The notes under the pieces: generated by a model
The model's database searches: none
Told to the model about the DNA's origin: nothing
The model's input: only the letters and a program-made list of their open reading frames with translations
Translations under genes and position numbers: made by a program
Part shown: in pieces, positions 12,453 to 19,920 of the stretch
How the letters are laid out: each line of letters opens with the position of its first letter
How positions within the stretch are numbered: position 1 is the stretch's first letter
From: a virus
DNA: 22,792 nt
Reading direction: 5' to 3' (one strand)
Virus record (IMG/VR): IMGVR_UViG_3300037193_001274
Span: 1-22,792 of that record

Positions 12453-14669
12453 ATGGCGGAACGGACCTACCCGGTACCGAAGTCGTTGGTCGCGACCGGG
12501 GCGTTCGGTGGACGCGAGCACGCCACAGCCGCGCAGCTTCGGCAGGCGGTGACCGAGGACGAGCGGGCGTGGGCCAACCGAGTCCTGTCGCACCTGGACG
12601 GCCGGAAGGCTCAGGCTTTGTCGGCGGCGGCAGTCGGCGAGATGTCCGGGGCGTCCTACTACGGACTGCTCCACCCAGATATGCCCGACCACGAGGTCGT
12701 CTTCGCGGTGACCCGGGTCGACCCGAGCTGCTCGGTGAATCGGCCGATGGATCGATGGAACGGCCGCGAGTGGGAGCCGGTCACGGCAGCCTACGACCCG
12801 GTCGGATTCGACGTGGTCGAACTCGATACTGGGCTGCTGCCGGAGGTCCTGGAGGCGCTGTCCGCCGGGGCGGCCGGGGTCGTGTTCAGCCCACTCCGGC
12901 CGAAGGCGTGGACGCGGCCGAATACCACGCTGGCCTCGGGGTCGTCGCTGGTCGCAGCGGCCGAGGTGCATGACGATGGCATCATGGTGGCGTTCTATCC
13001 GCCGCCGGAGTGGGTCAACAAGCTGATGGTCGAAGGCGGCCAGCCGCCCGAGGATCTGCACATGACGCTGGCCTACCTCGGCAGCATGGCCGACAACATC
13101 GCCCTGCCTGACGCGGTCTCGGTCGGCGAGCTGGTGGCCGTGGTGGTGGACTGGGCGATGGATCAGGCCGAAACGATGACCGGATCGATCGCGGGCCCCG
13201 CCCTGTTCACCGAGGGCGAGCAGCCGGTCTCGGTTGCTCTGGTCGACGTCCCGGCCCTGCCGGAAGCCCGTCAGCAACTGGTCGAGTTTATCGAATCAGC
13301 CGGGTTCGCGGTGCGTAAGGACCATGGCTACACGCCGCATATCACCCTGGCCTACGATGGCGAGATCCGCGACGTGCCCACCGGCCCGATCTCGTTCGAC
13401 CGGGTCTGCGTGGTCTGGGGGACGGCGAAGTACGAGGTCCAGCTCGGCGACCCGATGCGCGAGTTGCGCGGATACGGCCTGGTCAACGAGGCGGGCGAGG
13501 CGTACAGCGAATCGGTCGTGGCAGCGTACGGCGGTACAGCCATCGCGACGGGCGAGGACGCGCTGGCCGAAGCGCCTCCTGGGTCGATGGTTGTGGCCGT
13601 GGTCGACGACATGGACACAAGCGCCGTCCTCGACGTCATCCGGGTGGAGCCCGGGCCCCGAGTCATGCGGCGGCACAACGGCGCCTGGGAGCCGGACAAC
13701 GAGTACCTGGCGAAGCTGATCGGGGTCGATCCGCCGACCGTGATGGAGCTGGAGGCCGAGCAGCTCACGGCGGTGCTGGAGCAGGTCGACCAGTACGACC
13801 AAGAGAATCCCGACCCCGAGCCGGAGGAGACGACCGAGCCGGTCACCGCCGCGTACGTGTTCACCGAGTCCAAGCACGAACGCGACGCGTCCGGGAAGTT
13901 CGAGTCCAAGGGCGGCGGGGGTGGTGGGGGAGCCCAGGCAGGGCGCCGTCGAATCCGCTTGAAGGCAACCTCGAAGCCGGGTCCCCGCCCAATCCCCGAG
14001 TCCAACCAGATCCGCCCCACGGACCGCGAGACCAAGCCGCTGCGCCGACCGGCTCCGCCGCGCGAGATCTCGGGTGGTCCGGCGAGGCCGAATCGCCCCG
14101 TCGACGACTTGCGCCCCCGTCCGATCAGCACGCAGCCCGGCCTGCGCCCCGGGCCGTTCGGGTCGACCGTGGACCAGCAGTACTGGCGCCGGACGGCGTT
14201 CGAGATCGCCGACGCCGAGCAGGCGCTGATCCGCCAGCGCGAGCGCGACGCGTTTGACCGCGAGATCAAGGACGAGTTCCAGCAGCGCATCGCCGCTGGC
14301 GAGGAAGACATCGAGGAGATCGAGGAGGATGTCCGCCAGCGCATCGCGGCCGAGATCCGGCGCCGAGAGGCCGAGGACCGGGAAGCCGAATACCGGCTGA
14401 GCGAGGAGGAGATCCAGCGCATGCGCGAGGACTCCGCCCTGAGCGCTGCCGCTGACAAGCCTGCCAGCACGAGGATGCCGGGCGACCTGATGTCGTATTG
14501 GTCGACCGGCAAGGGCGCGTTCAAGATCCGCTGGGGGACGTCGGGCGACTTCAACCGGTGCCGTCGTCAACTGGCCAAGTACCTGCGAACCGACCAGGTG
14601 TCGGGCGCCTGCGCCAACCTTCACCGTATCGCGACCGGGAGATGGCCTGGTCGGAACCGGGGTCATTGA
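12453..14669 (+). CDS. 2H phosphoesterase-containing head-region protein (738 aa)
   Basis: Residues about 165-340 form a 2H phosphoesterase (LigT / 2'-5' RNA ligase-like) domain, with both HxT motifs intact: HMTLAYLG at 203-210 and HITLAYDG at 296-303. Relatives cleave 2',3'-cyclic or 2'-5' linked nucleotides. The domain is flanked by two related segments, around NGREWEP (103-109) and NGAWEP (409-414). KHERDASGKFESKGG (474-488) and a Gly run lead into a long charged coiled region (585-670). Residues 675-738 are a compact C-terminal domain (YWSTGKGAFKIRWG, RCRRQL, GACANLH, TGRWPG) that I recall from several actinophage head proteins. ATG 12453 has GGAGGAGG at 12438-12445. The likely role is packaged enzyme or counter-defence, by inference. 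Confidence 0.85.
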   Translation: MAERTYPVPKSLVATGAFGGREHATAAQLRQAVTEDERAWANRVLSHLDGRKAQALSAAAVGEMSGASYYGLLHPDMPDHEVVFAVTRVDPSCSVNRPMDRWNGREWEPVTAAYDPVGFDVVELDTGLLPEVLEALSAGAAGVVFSPLRPKAWTRPNTTLASGSSLVAAAEVHDDGIMVAFYPPPEWVNKLMVEGGQPPEDLHMTLAYLGSMADNIALPDAVSVGELVAVVVDWAMDQAETMTGSIAGPALFTEGEQPVSVALVDVPALPEARQQLVEFIESAGFAVRKDHGYTPHITLAYDGEIRDVPTGPISFDRVCVVWGTAKYEVQLGDPMRELRGYGLVNEAGEAYSESVVAAYGGTAIATGEDALAEAPPGSMVVAVVDDMDTSAVLDVIRVEPGPRVMRRHNGAWEPDNEYLAKLIGVDPPTVMELEAEQLTAVLEQVDQYDQENPDPEPEETTEPVTAAYVFTESKHERDASGKFESKGGGGGGGAQAGRRRIRLKATSKPGPRPIPESNQIRPTDRETKPLRRPAPPREISGGPARPNRPVDDLRPRPISTQPGLRPGPFGSTVDQQYWRRTAFEIADAEQALIRQRERDAFDREIKDEFQQRIAAGEEDIEEIEEDVRQRIAAEIRRREAEDREAEYRLSEEEIQRMREDSALSAAADKPASTRMPGDLMSYWSTGKGAFKIRWGTSGDFNRCRRQLAKYLRTDQVSGACANLHRIATGRWPGRNRGH

Positions 14670-14677
14670 TGTACACT
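14661..14677 (+). promoter_or_regulatory. Promoter-like element before protease gene
   Basis: GGTCATTGATGTACACT (14661-14677) keeps the GTCA half and TACACT at the 6-base separation of the long consensus, but has GATG in place of TGTGG or similar. It overlaps the stop codon of the 2H gene and lies 37 bases before ATG 14715. A start of transcription 6-7 bases after TACACT would fall inside the dyad at 14682-14699. Confidence 0.45.
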
Positions 14678-14681
14678 CCGT

Positions 14682-14699
14682 CCTGAACGCCGGTTCAGG
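14682..14699 (+). promoter_or_regulatory. 7-bp dyad in protease leader (operator or hairpin)
   Basis: CCTGAAC (14682-14688), loop GCCG, GTTCAGG (14693-14699): a perfect inverted repeat. It is followed by GTCAGAG rather than T residues, so it is not terminator-like. It lies between the TACACT element and the ribosome binding site (GAGAGGG at 14703-14709), at the place where transcription would begin. A repressor operator or 5' mRNA hairpin are both possible. Confidence 0.45.
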
Positions 14700-14714
14700 T
14701 CAGAGAGGGTCATC

Positions 14715-15488
14715 ATGACGACGAAGGCGAAGATCTACGTGGAGCGTGACCCGCTGAACCTGGGCACGCTGCGCGCACTAACGGCGGCCAGTATCCCGGT
14801 CAATCCCCCGGCGGCCTGGTTCCAGGACCCGGGGCTGACGGCGGCCACGCCGCTCACGATCGAGGACGACGGCCGGGTCTACGGGCACATCGCGGCCTGG
14901 CGGACCAACCACATCGGGCGTCACGACAACACCAAGCCTCCGATGTCGGCCAGCGGCTACTCCTACTTCAAGACCGGGGTGATCCGGACCGCCGAGGGGA
15001 CCGACGTCCCGATCGGGCAGCTCACGCTCGCCGGGGGTCACGCGCCCTTGTCGGCCGGGGCGGCAGACGCGGTCAAGCACTACGACGACACCGCGTCGGC
15101 CATCGCCGACATCAACGTCGGCGAGGACAAGCACGGCATCTGGGCGGCCGGTTCGCTCCGGCCCACCGCCACCCCCGAGCAGATCCGCGCGCTGCGCGCG
15201 TCGGCCCCGTCCGGCGACTGGCGCCCGATCAATGGCAACCTGGAGCTGGTGGCCTGCTGCCAGGTGAACGTCCCCGGGTTCCCGATCGCCCGCGCCCGGG
15301 TCGCGTCGGGCATGGTCACCGGCCTGGTGGCGGCAGGCGCGCAGGAGCTCTACTCGGCCCGCGTCTCCAGCGCGCTCGGGTACGACGCGCGTATCGCGGA
15401 GCTGGAGGCTCAGGTTCAGGCGCTCACCGCGTCGGCGGCCGAGCAGCGCAAGGCCGAGCTTCGCGCTCGGGTTCGCCAGGCGGGGTAG
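14715..15488 (+). CDS. Capsid maturation (prohead) protease
   Basis: 257 aa. It is expected to cut the scaffold region of the capsid protein during head maturation. The pattern matches the actinophage prohead protease family: VYGHIAAW (56-63), GGHAPL with His109, KHYDDT with His122, HGIWAAG, SGDWRPINGNLELVA with Ser166, and VNVPGFPIARA. His109 or His122 and Ser166 are the best candidates for the catalytic pair. A C-terminal helix (AELEAQVQALTASAAEQRKAELRARVRQ) may contact the scaffold. It directly precedes the capsid gene, the standard order. Family assignment is by motif recall; the exact catalytic residues are uncertain. Confidence 0.78.
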   Translation: MTTKAKIYVERDPLNLGTLRALTAASIPVNPPAAWFQDPGLTAATPLTIEDDGRVYGHIAAWRTNHIGRHDNTKPPMSASGYSYFKTGVIRTAEGTDVPIGQLTLAGGHAPLSAGAADAVKHYDDTASAIADINVGEDKHGIWAAGSLRPTATPEQIRALRASAPSGDWRPINGNLELVACCQVNVPGFPIARARVASGMVTGLVAAGAQELYSARVSSALGYDARIAELEAQVQALTASAAEQRKAELRARVRQAG

Positions 15489-15499
15489 TTCTCGCCACT

Positions 15500-15517
15500 C
15501 AGTCAATGTGGTACACT
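15500..15517 (+). promoter_or_regulatory. Promoter-like element before capsid gene
   Basis: CAGTCAATGTGGTACACT (15500-15517) lies in the intergenic region after the protease gene. It is identical to the 5180 copy over GTCAATGTGGTAC. TG-G-TACACT serves as an extended -10. Transcription from it would give a leader of about 80 bases before ATG 15603, unlike the leaderless arrangement at 1640 and 5205. Confidence 0.6.
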
Positions 15518-15534
15518 CACGCTCAGGTTCGGAC

Positions 15535-15597
15535 GCGACCCCCATCGGTACCGTCCACGGTGAATCAGACCACACCGGTCTATGGAGGAGGGGTCGC
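15535..15597 (+). promoter_or_regulatory. Structured capsid leader with possible SD-sequestering stem
   Basis: In the 85-base leader, GCGACCCC (15535-15542) is perfectly complementary to GGGGTCGC (15590-15597), which includes the 3' end of the ribosome binding site GGAGGAGGGG (15584-15593). Between them lie competing small hairpins: GGACG/CGTCC (15531-15535 with 15552-15556), ACCG/CGGT (15550-15561) and AGACC/GGTCT (15567-15581). This could be a translational control element. High GC makes short complementarities common, so confidence is moderate. Confidence 0.35.
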
Positions 15598-15602
15598 CTT
15601 AC

Positions 15603-17333
15603 ATGGCTACCTACGAAGACAAGATGGTCGACATCGACCAGCTGTCGGACGAGGACCTGGAGTCGCTCGAAGGTGAAGTCACGGAGGCGTTCGACGCCGC
15701 CGACGACGCCAACGATCTCGAAGCCATGGCGGCTGCTGCCGATGCCCTGGACCAGGTCAAGTCTGTTCGGCACTCGCGGAAGGGCGAGGAGGACGAGGAC
15801 ATGGACGACGAGAAGAAGGACAAGCCGGAAGCCGTCGCCGCATCGGCGGAGGGCACCCCGGCGCCGTCGGACCCCGGTCCCGACCCGGCTCCCGCGCCCG
15901 ACCCGGCTCCCGCGCCGACGTCGCAGCCCGACGACGCTCCCGAGGTGACCGACCCGGCCGATCCGGCCGAGCCGGAGCCCACTCCGGACGAGCCCGTCAC
16001 CGAACCGACCGAAGGGGACCCGGCGGCCCAGCCGCCCACCACCGAGGTCACCACCGACGACAACAAGGAGGACACCCCGGTGGACATCCCCGAAGACCGC
16101 GCTCCGGTCCCGACCGAGACCAAGCCGTCCAACGTCATCACGGCAGCGGCCGACAACGTCAACTACTCGCAGGGTCACCAGTTCCGTGACTCCGAGGAGC
16201 TGGCGTCGGCCTTCTGCGACCGCATCGACAGCATCCGGGGCGTGACCTCGGGGTCCGGCGAGAAGCTCAAGGTCGCCACGATCCTCGCGTCGGCCGTCGA
16301 CGAGTCGCGCATCCTCGACGAGCGCGACCCCAAGGGCAACGCGAAGAAGATCCGCGAGGCCACCAGCATGGAGGCGATCCTCGCGGCCGGTGGCTACTGC
16401 GCCCCGCTGGAGTCGCGTTACTCCATCTTCGGTCTCGGCACCGCCGCCCGTCCCGTCCGGGACGGTCTCGCGGGCTTCCAGGCCGGTCGCGGTGGCATCC
16501 GCTACACCGCCGGTCCGAAGCTGGGCGACCTCGAAGAGGCCGTCGGCATCTGGACGGCGGCCACGGACGCCGCCCCGGGCGCCAACGTCAAGGCGAAGTT
16601 CGTCGTCGAGTGCCAGCCCGAGCTGACGGCGACCGTCGACGCGGTCACCCTCCAGCTCCAGTTCGGCAACCTGATGAGCCGGGCGTACCCCGAGCTCGTC
16701 GCGGCCAACAACGAGATGGCGCTCATCGAGCACGCCCGTCTCGCCGAGATGACGCTGCTGTCCAAGATCGAGGCCGGTTCGCTCGACCTGACCGGCTCGG
16801 CCCTGCTGGGCGTCGCCCGCGACTTCCTCCGGCAGGTCTCGGTCGCCGGGGCCCGCTACCGCGCCCGTCACCGCATGAACCGGACCGACATGCTCCGGCT
16901 GTTCGCTCCGGCGTGGATGCTCGACGCCATCCGGGACGACCTGTCGATGCAGGCCCCCGGCGACGACGCCATCTCGAAGGCGGACGCGGAGATCGCGGGC
17001 TACCTGCGCGACCGCAACGTCAACGTCACGTGGTACCTGGACGACGCCGACATGGTCACGGCCGAGGTCGACGGATCCACGGTCGACGCCTACCCGGCGG
17101 CGGCCGACTGGTACCTGTTCGCCGAGGGCACGTGGCTCTTCCTCGACGGCGGTTCCCTCGACCTCGGTGTCGTCCGCGACGCGGACCTGGTCAGCACCAA
17201 CGACTACATCGAGTTCTCGGAGACCTTCGAGACCGTCGCCAAGGTCGGCCACGAGTCCATCCACGTCACCACGGCGGTCGCGCTCGCCGGTTCCTACGGC
17301 GGCCCGACGGACACCACGCTCGTCGGTTCCTGA
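15603..17333 (+). CDS. Major capsid protein with N-terminal scaffold domain
   Basis: 576 aa. Residues 1-75 are acidic and helical (YEDKMVDIDQLSDEDLESLE), residues 75-175 are a Pro/Asp/Glu-rich linker, and from about 176 onward is an HK97-fold-type capsid protein (EAILAAGGYCAPLESRYSIFG, GLAGFQAGRGGIRY, an E-loop-like Gly-rich stretch). HK97-type capsids of this size carry their scaffold as a cleavable N-terminal domain, and no separate scaffold gene is present. ATG 15603 has GGAGGAGGGG at 15584-15593, about 9 bases upstream. An in-frame ATG at 15582 has no ribosome binding site and overlaps that one. The upstream protease probably removes the N-terminal part near residue 175. Confidence 0.88.
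   Translation: MATYEDKMVDIDQLSDEDLESLEGEVTEAFDAADDANDLEAMAAAADALDQVKSVRHSRKGEEDEDMDDEKKDKPEAVAASAEGTPAPSDPGPDPAPAPDPAPAPTSQPDDAPEVTDPADPAEPEPTPDEPVTEPTEGDPAAQPPTTEVTTDDNKEDTPVDIPEDRAPVPTETKPSNVITAAADNVNYSQGHQFRDSEELASAFCDRIDSIRGVTSGSGEKLKVATILASAVDESRILDERDPKGNAKKIREATSMEAILAAGGYCAPLESRYSIFGLGTAARPVRDGLAGFQAGRGGIRYTAGPKLGDLEEAVGIWTAATDAAPGANVKAKFVVECQPELTATVDAVTLQLQFGNLMSRAYPELVAANNEMALIEHARLAEMTLLSKIEAGSLDLTGSALLGVARDFLRQVSVAGARYRARHRMNRTDMLRLFAPAWMLDAIRDDLSMQAPGDDAISKADAEIAGYLRDRNVNVTWYLDDADMVTAEVDGSTVDAYPAAADWYLFAEGTWLFLDGGSLDLGVVRDADLVSTNDYIEFSETFETVAKVGHESIHVTTAVALAGSYGGPTDTTLVGS
15881..15916 (+). repeat. 18-bp perfect tandem repeat, two copies
   Basis: CGACCCGGCTCCCGCGCC occurs at 15881-15898 and again at 15899-15916 without change. 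It encodes DPAPAP twice in the Pro/Asp linker of the capsid protein. It is a likely site of length change by slippage; a variable linker length should be tolerated. Confidence 0.9.
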
Positions 17334-17374
17334 CCCGAACGCCAACGTAACGACGACGGGAAGCAGGAGGGGCC

Positions 17375-18130
17375 ATGAAGCTGCTGGACGCCGCAACGGT
17401 CGAGAACGGGGACGGCAACTGGGTCTCTGGTTACGAGATCGGTGCGGACCAGTGCGGTCTCGTGTCGGCTGTCTCGGACACCTGCAACCCGTCGTCGTAC
17501 GTGGTGATCGGCGGAAGCGAGGACGGCACCCCGCTGGCTCTGCGGGTAACGCCGTTCGCCGTGCTGGTCCGGATGAACGAGCGAACCACCTTCTGCTCCT
17601 GGCAGGAGATCGCCGCTCAGCTCGACGGGCTGATCAACGTCGAGAAGGAGAAGGCTGCCGGGCACGCTCTGTGGTTCGGGTCGGACGCGGGCGAAGGCCC
17701 GAGTGCTCCGGATCCGAACCCGCGTCAGGGTGAGACCTGGTTGGGGAACGCGGCGGTGACCTCGGTGGCCGCCGGTTCCGACGACACCGCGTCGCTGGCT
17801 GACGCGTTGGCCGCCTTCTACGCCAAGACGGTCGGGGTCGAGCCGGTCATCCACCTGGGCACGTCGGCCGCGCTGCGGATGGCGTGGATCGACAAGGACA
17901 GCATTCGAGGCATCGACGCGCCGGTCGTCATCAATCCCGGCTACGACCCGGACGGGATCGCGATCACCGGCCCGGTCCGGATCCGGTTCGGGAACGTCCA
18001 GAAGCTCGACGGCGTCAACACCAGCGTGAACCGCGTCTCTGCCGACGCGAACGTACTCGGCGCGATCGAGTTCGATCCGTGCGCCGCTGTCGTGGTCGGG
18101 CCCCTCCCGACGCACCCCAACCAGTCGTAG
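17375..18130 (+). CDS. Head-region protein of unknown function (251 aa)
   Basis: I do not recognise a named function. It follows the capsid gene with a strong ribosome binding site (CAGGAGGGG just before ATG 17375). The protein is beta-rich with a central helical segment (WQEIAAQLDGLINVEKEKAAGHALWF, residues about 76-101). PFAVLVRM, HLGTSAALRMAW and PVVINPGYDPDG look like parts of a shell or decoration protein. Four Cys residues are scattered (27, 37, 74, 241). Position immediately after the major capsid suggests a minor capsid, decoration or connector role. Confidence 0.75.
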   Translation: MKLLDAATVENGDGNWVSGYEIGADQCGLVSAVSDTCNPSSYVVIGGSEDGTPLALRVTPFAVLVRMNERTTFCSWQEIAAQLDGLINVEKEKAAGHALWFGSDAGEGPSAPDPNPRQGETWLGNAAVTSVAAGSDDTASLADALAAFYAKTVGVEPVIHLGTSAALRMAWIDKDSIRGIDAPVVINPGYDPDGIAITGPVRIRFGNVQKLDGVNTSVNRVSADANVLGAIEFDPCAAVVVGPLPTHPNQS

Positions 18131-18146
18131 AGGAGAGTCGAGAGAT

Positions 18147-18797
18147 ATGGCTTCGGACCACGCTTCCAGTGTCCAGGCCGTCGCGCTGCGGGCCACCAAG
18201 CTCAACGCGGACGGCACGCCGGTCGTCGGCGAGAACAACAGCTACGTCACCAACGCCTTCGCGCGGATCGGGTTCACCCCCGAGTACGACGAGGGCGAGG
18301 AGATCCAGGAGCGCGCGGCCGACGGCACGCTGTGCACCTACTACAAGGCCGACGACGTTCTCAAGCGGGTCGCGATGGAGGTCGCGGTCTGCAAGCCGGA
18401 GCCCGAGATCTACGAGCTGCTGGCGGGCGGTACGCTCCTGCAGGAGACGACCGAGATCGTCGGTTGGGCGTCGCCCGGCATCGGCGAGATCGCGACCCCC
18501 AACGGCATCGCGCTGGAGGTGTGGTCCAAGGCCATCGTCGGCGGCAAGCTGGCGTCGGTCAACCCGTACTTCCACTACGTGTTCCCGATCGTCAAGCTCC
18601 GGCCGGACGGCGAGCGCGCGCTGGAGAACGGGATCATGGCCAACGTCTTCAACGGGTTCGCGTTCGAGAACCCGGCGTTCGGCGACGGTCCGACCGGCGA
18701 CTGGCCGTACTCGGTCGAGTCCGCGTACCAGTGGGCTCGGCGCCCGAGCGCCCCGACCGGCATCCAGGGCTACGTCGAGGTCACGGCGGGCTCGTAA
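18147..18797 (+). CDS. Probable major tail (tube) protein
   Basis: 216 aa. The layout resembles siphophage tail tube proteins: a beta-rich start with VQAVALRATKLNADGTPV, then IGFTPEYDEGEEIQERAADGTLC, DVLKRVAMEVAVCKPEPEIYELLAGG, and a C-terminal Gly-rich beta region. Similar sequences are, as I recall, annotated as major tail protein in actinophages. The tube polymerises around the tape measure. Here it lies before the head-tail adaptor gene, whereas the usual order is adaptor first, so this call needs care. GAGGAGAG at 18130-18137 supports ATG 18147. Confidence 0.65.
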   Translation: MASDHASSVQAVALRATKLNADGTPVVGENNSYVTNAFARIGFTPEYDEGEEIQERAADGTLCTYYKADDVLKRVAMEVAVCKPEPEIYELLAGGTLLQETTEIVGWASPGIGEIATPNGIALEVWSKAIVGGKLASVNPYFHYVFPIVKLRPDGERALENGIMANVFNGFAFENPAFGDGPTGDWPYSVESAYQWARRPSAPTGIQGYVEVTAGS

Positions 18798-18800
18798 ACC

Positions 18801-19433
18801 ATGGACGAGTCGACGGCAAAGATCTTTGCCGCCGGGATCGTTCGATCGTTGACCGGGAACCGGTGGTCCTGGCCCATCCGCCAGGTTGTCGACCGGTACC
18901 CGGTCAACGCGTCTCGGCGAATCCGGCTGGACGGCCGACCTGTGCGCCAGGTCCTGGCGGTCAACTGGGCCGACGGTGGCGAGCTGATCGAGGGCTGGTA
19001 TCCGACGAACCGAGCTACGCTCCAGCTCCCCCGGGGGCTGCGCCCGCCGAGGGGGTATGTCCCGATCGGTGGGTCTTGCAGGGGTCCGGTGCCGTGGAGT
19101 GTGGACGTCGAATACCAGTTCGGGTCCAAGCCTCCGGTGATGGCTCAGGCGGCTATCGCGGCGCTGGCGACCGAGATCCGCAAGGCGGACGAGGGAGACA
19201 ACTCCTGCCGTCTGCCGGAGCGGGTCACGTCGGTCACGCGAGAGGGCATGTCCTGGTCGCTGATCGACCCGCAGGACTTTCTGCAAGACGGCCGGACCGG
19301 GGTCTACGAGGTCGATCTCGCCATCAAGTCGTTGAACCCGATGGGGGCGAAGGCGCGGGCTCGGGTGTTCAGCCCGGAGTACCCGCCCGGCGAGCGGATC
19401 CGAACCGTAAGGATCGTCGAGGATGGATCTTAA
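18801..19433 (+). CDS. Head-to-tail adaptor
   Basis: 210 aa. It is expected to form the ring under the portal. Typical features of the actinophage adaptor family are VDVEYQFGSKPPVMAQAAIAA (about 100-120), an ALATEIRKADEGDNSCRLPERVTSVTREGMSW stretch with its CRLP-RVT core (about 133-143), FLQDGRTGVYEVDL, and ARVFSPEYP near the end. The first 90 residues hold WPIRQVVDRYPVNASRR and a beta domain. It starts 3 bases after the tail tube stop and overlaps the next gene by 11 bases. Confidence 0.75.
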   Translation: MDESTAKIFAAGIVRSLTGNRWSWPIRQVVDRYPVNASRRIRLDGRPVRQVLAVNWADGGELIEGWYPTNRATLQLPRGLRPPRGYVPIGGSCRGPVPWSVDVEYQFGSKPPVMAQAAIAALATEIRKADEGDNSCRLPERVTSVTREGMSWSLIDPQDFLQDGRTGVYEVDLAIKSLNPMGAKARARVFSPEYPPGERIRTVRIVEDGS

Positions 19434-19914
19434 CGACACTCGGGAGGCCGCCACCCGGATGCTGGCGTCGATCGTCGACCGAGCAGCATCGCTGGGCGTG
19501 ACGCTTCCGGACCGGCAGTTCGCGAACGTGGGCGGGATCGTGCACGACTGCGAGCAGGTCTCGGCCAGCGCGCTGTCGCTTTCACTCGGCTTGAGCGGCG
19601 CCACCGGCTCTCCGGAGACGACCGGGGCGATCGCGTTCCCCTGCGATCCGATCTGGAAGGTCAACTCCGAGCTGGTCATCGTGCGGTGCGCGAAGGCGGT
19701 CTCAAAGAACGTCACCCGGGGGACGACCGCCCCGCCAGTCGAGGACTATGCCGAAGACCTGCAGACGGTCAGCCGGGACGCGGCAGTGCTCACCCAGGCA
19801 ATCATGGCGCTGGCCGGAGAGGGTGGTGTTCCGACTATGGACGTCCGATTCGCCCAGCCGCAGGGTGGCATGATCTCGACCACGGTTACCGCCTCGCTGA
19901 ACCTCTGGTTCTGA
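19423..19914 (+). CDS. Tail completion / terminator-type protein (163 aa)
   Basis: A helical N-terminus (NDTREAATRMLASIVDRAAS), a Cys-containing centre (IVHDCEQVS, FPCDPIW, VIVRCAKAV), a helical segment (EDYAEDLQTVSRDAAVLTQAIMALAG) and a final beta hairpin (TTVTASLNLWF). Size and position between the adaptor and an HK97 gp10-like gene suggest a head-tail joining or tail terminator protein, but no diagnostic motif is present. It overlaps the adaptor gene by 11 bases, implying coupled translation. Confidence 0.65.
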   Translation: MDLNDTREAATRMLASIVDRAASLGVTLPDRQFANVGGIVHDCEQVSASALSLSLGLSGATGSPETTGAIAFPCDPIWKVNSELVIVRCAKAVSKNVTRGTTAPPVEDYAEDLQTVSRDAAVLTQAIMALAGEGGVPTMDVRFAQPQGGMISTTVTASLNLWF

Positions 19915-19920
19915 TCCGCC

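Noticed and set aside
10098-13277. 1059-codon open frame on the minus strand
   Set aside because: It lies antisense to three well-supported + strand genes with clear domains. Its protein shows only Arg/Asp/Gly/Val-rich composition typical of complementary frames in high-GC DNA.
13911-13931. Possible frameshift at a G-rich stretch in the 2H gene
   Set aside because: The Gly run is in frame and the downstream sequence keeps a recognisable C-terminal domain, so there is no sign of a break.
15582-15602. Alternative ATG at 15582 for the capsid gene
   Set aside because: No ribosome binding site precedes it, while GGAGGAGGGG directly serves ATG 15603. The extra seven residues also overlap that site.
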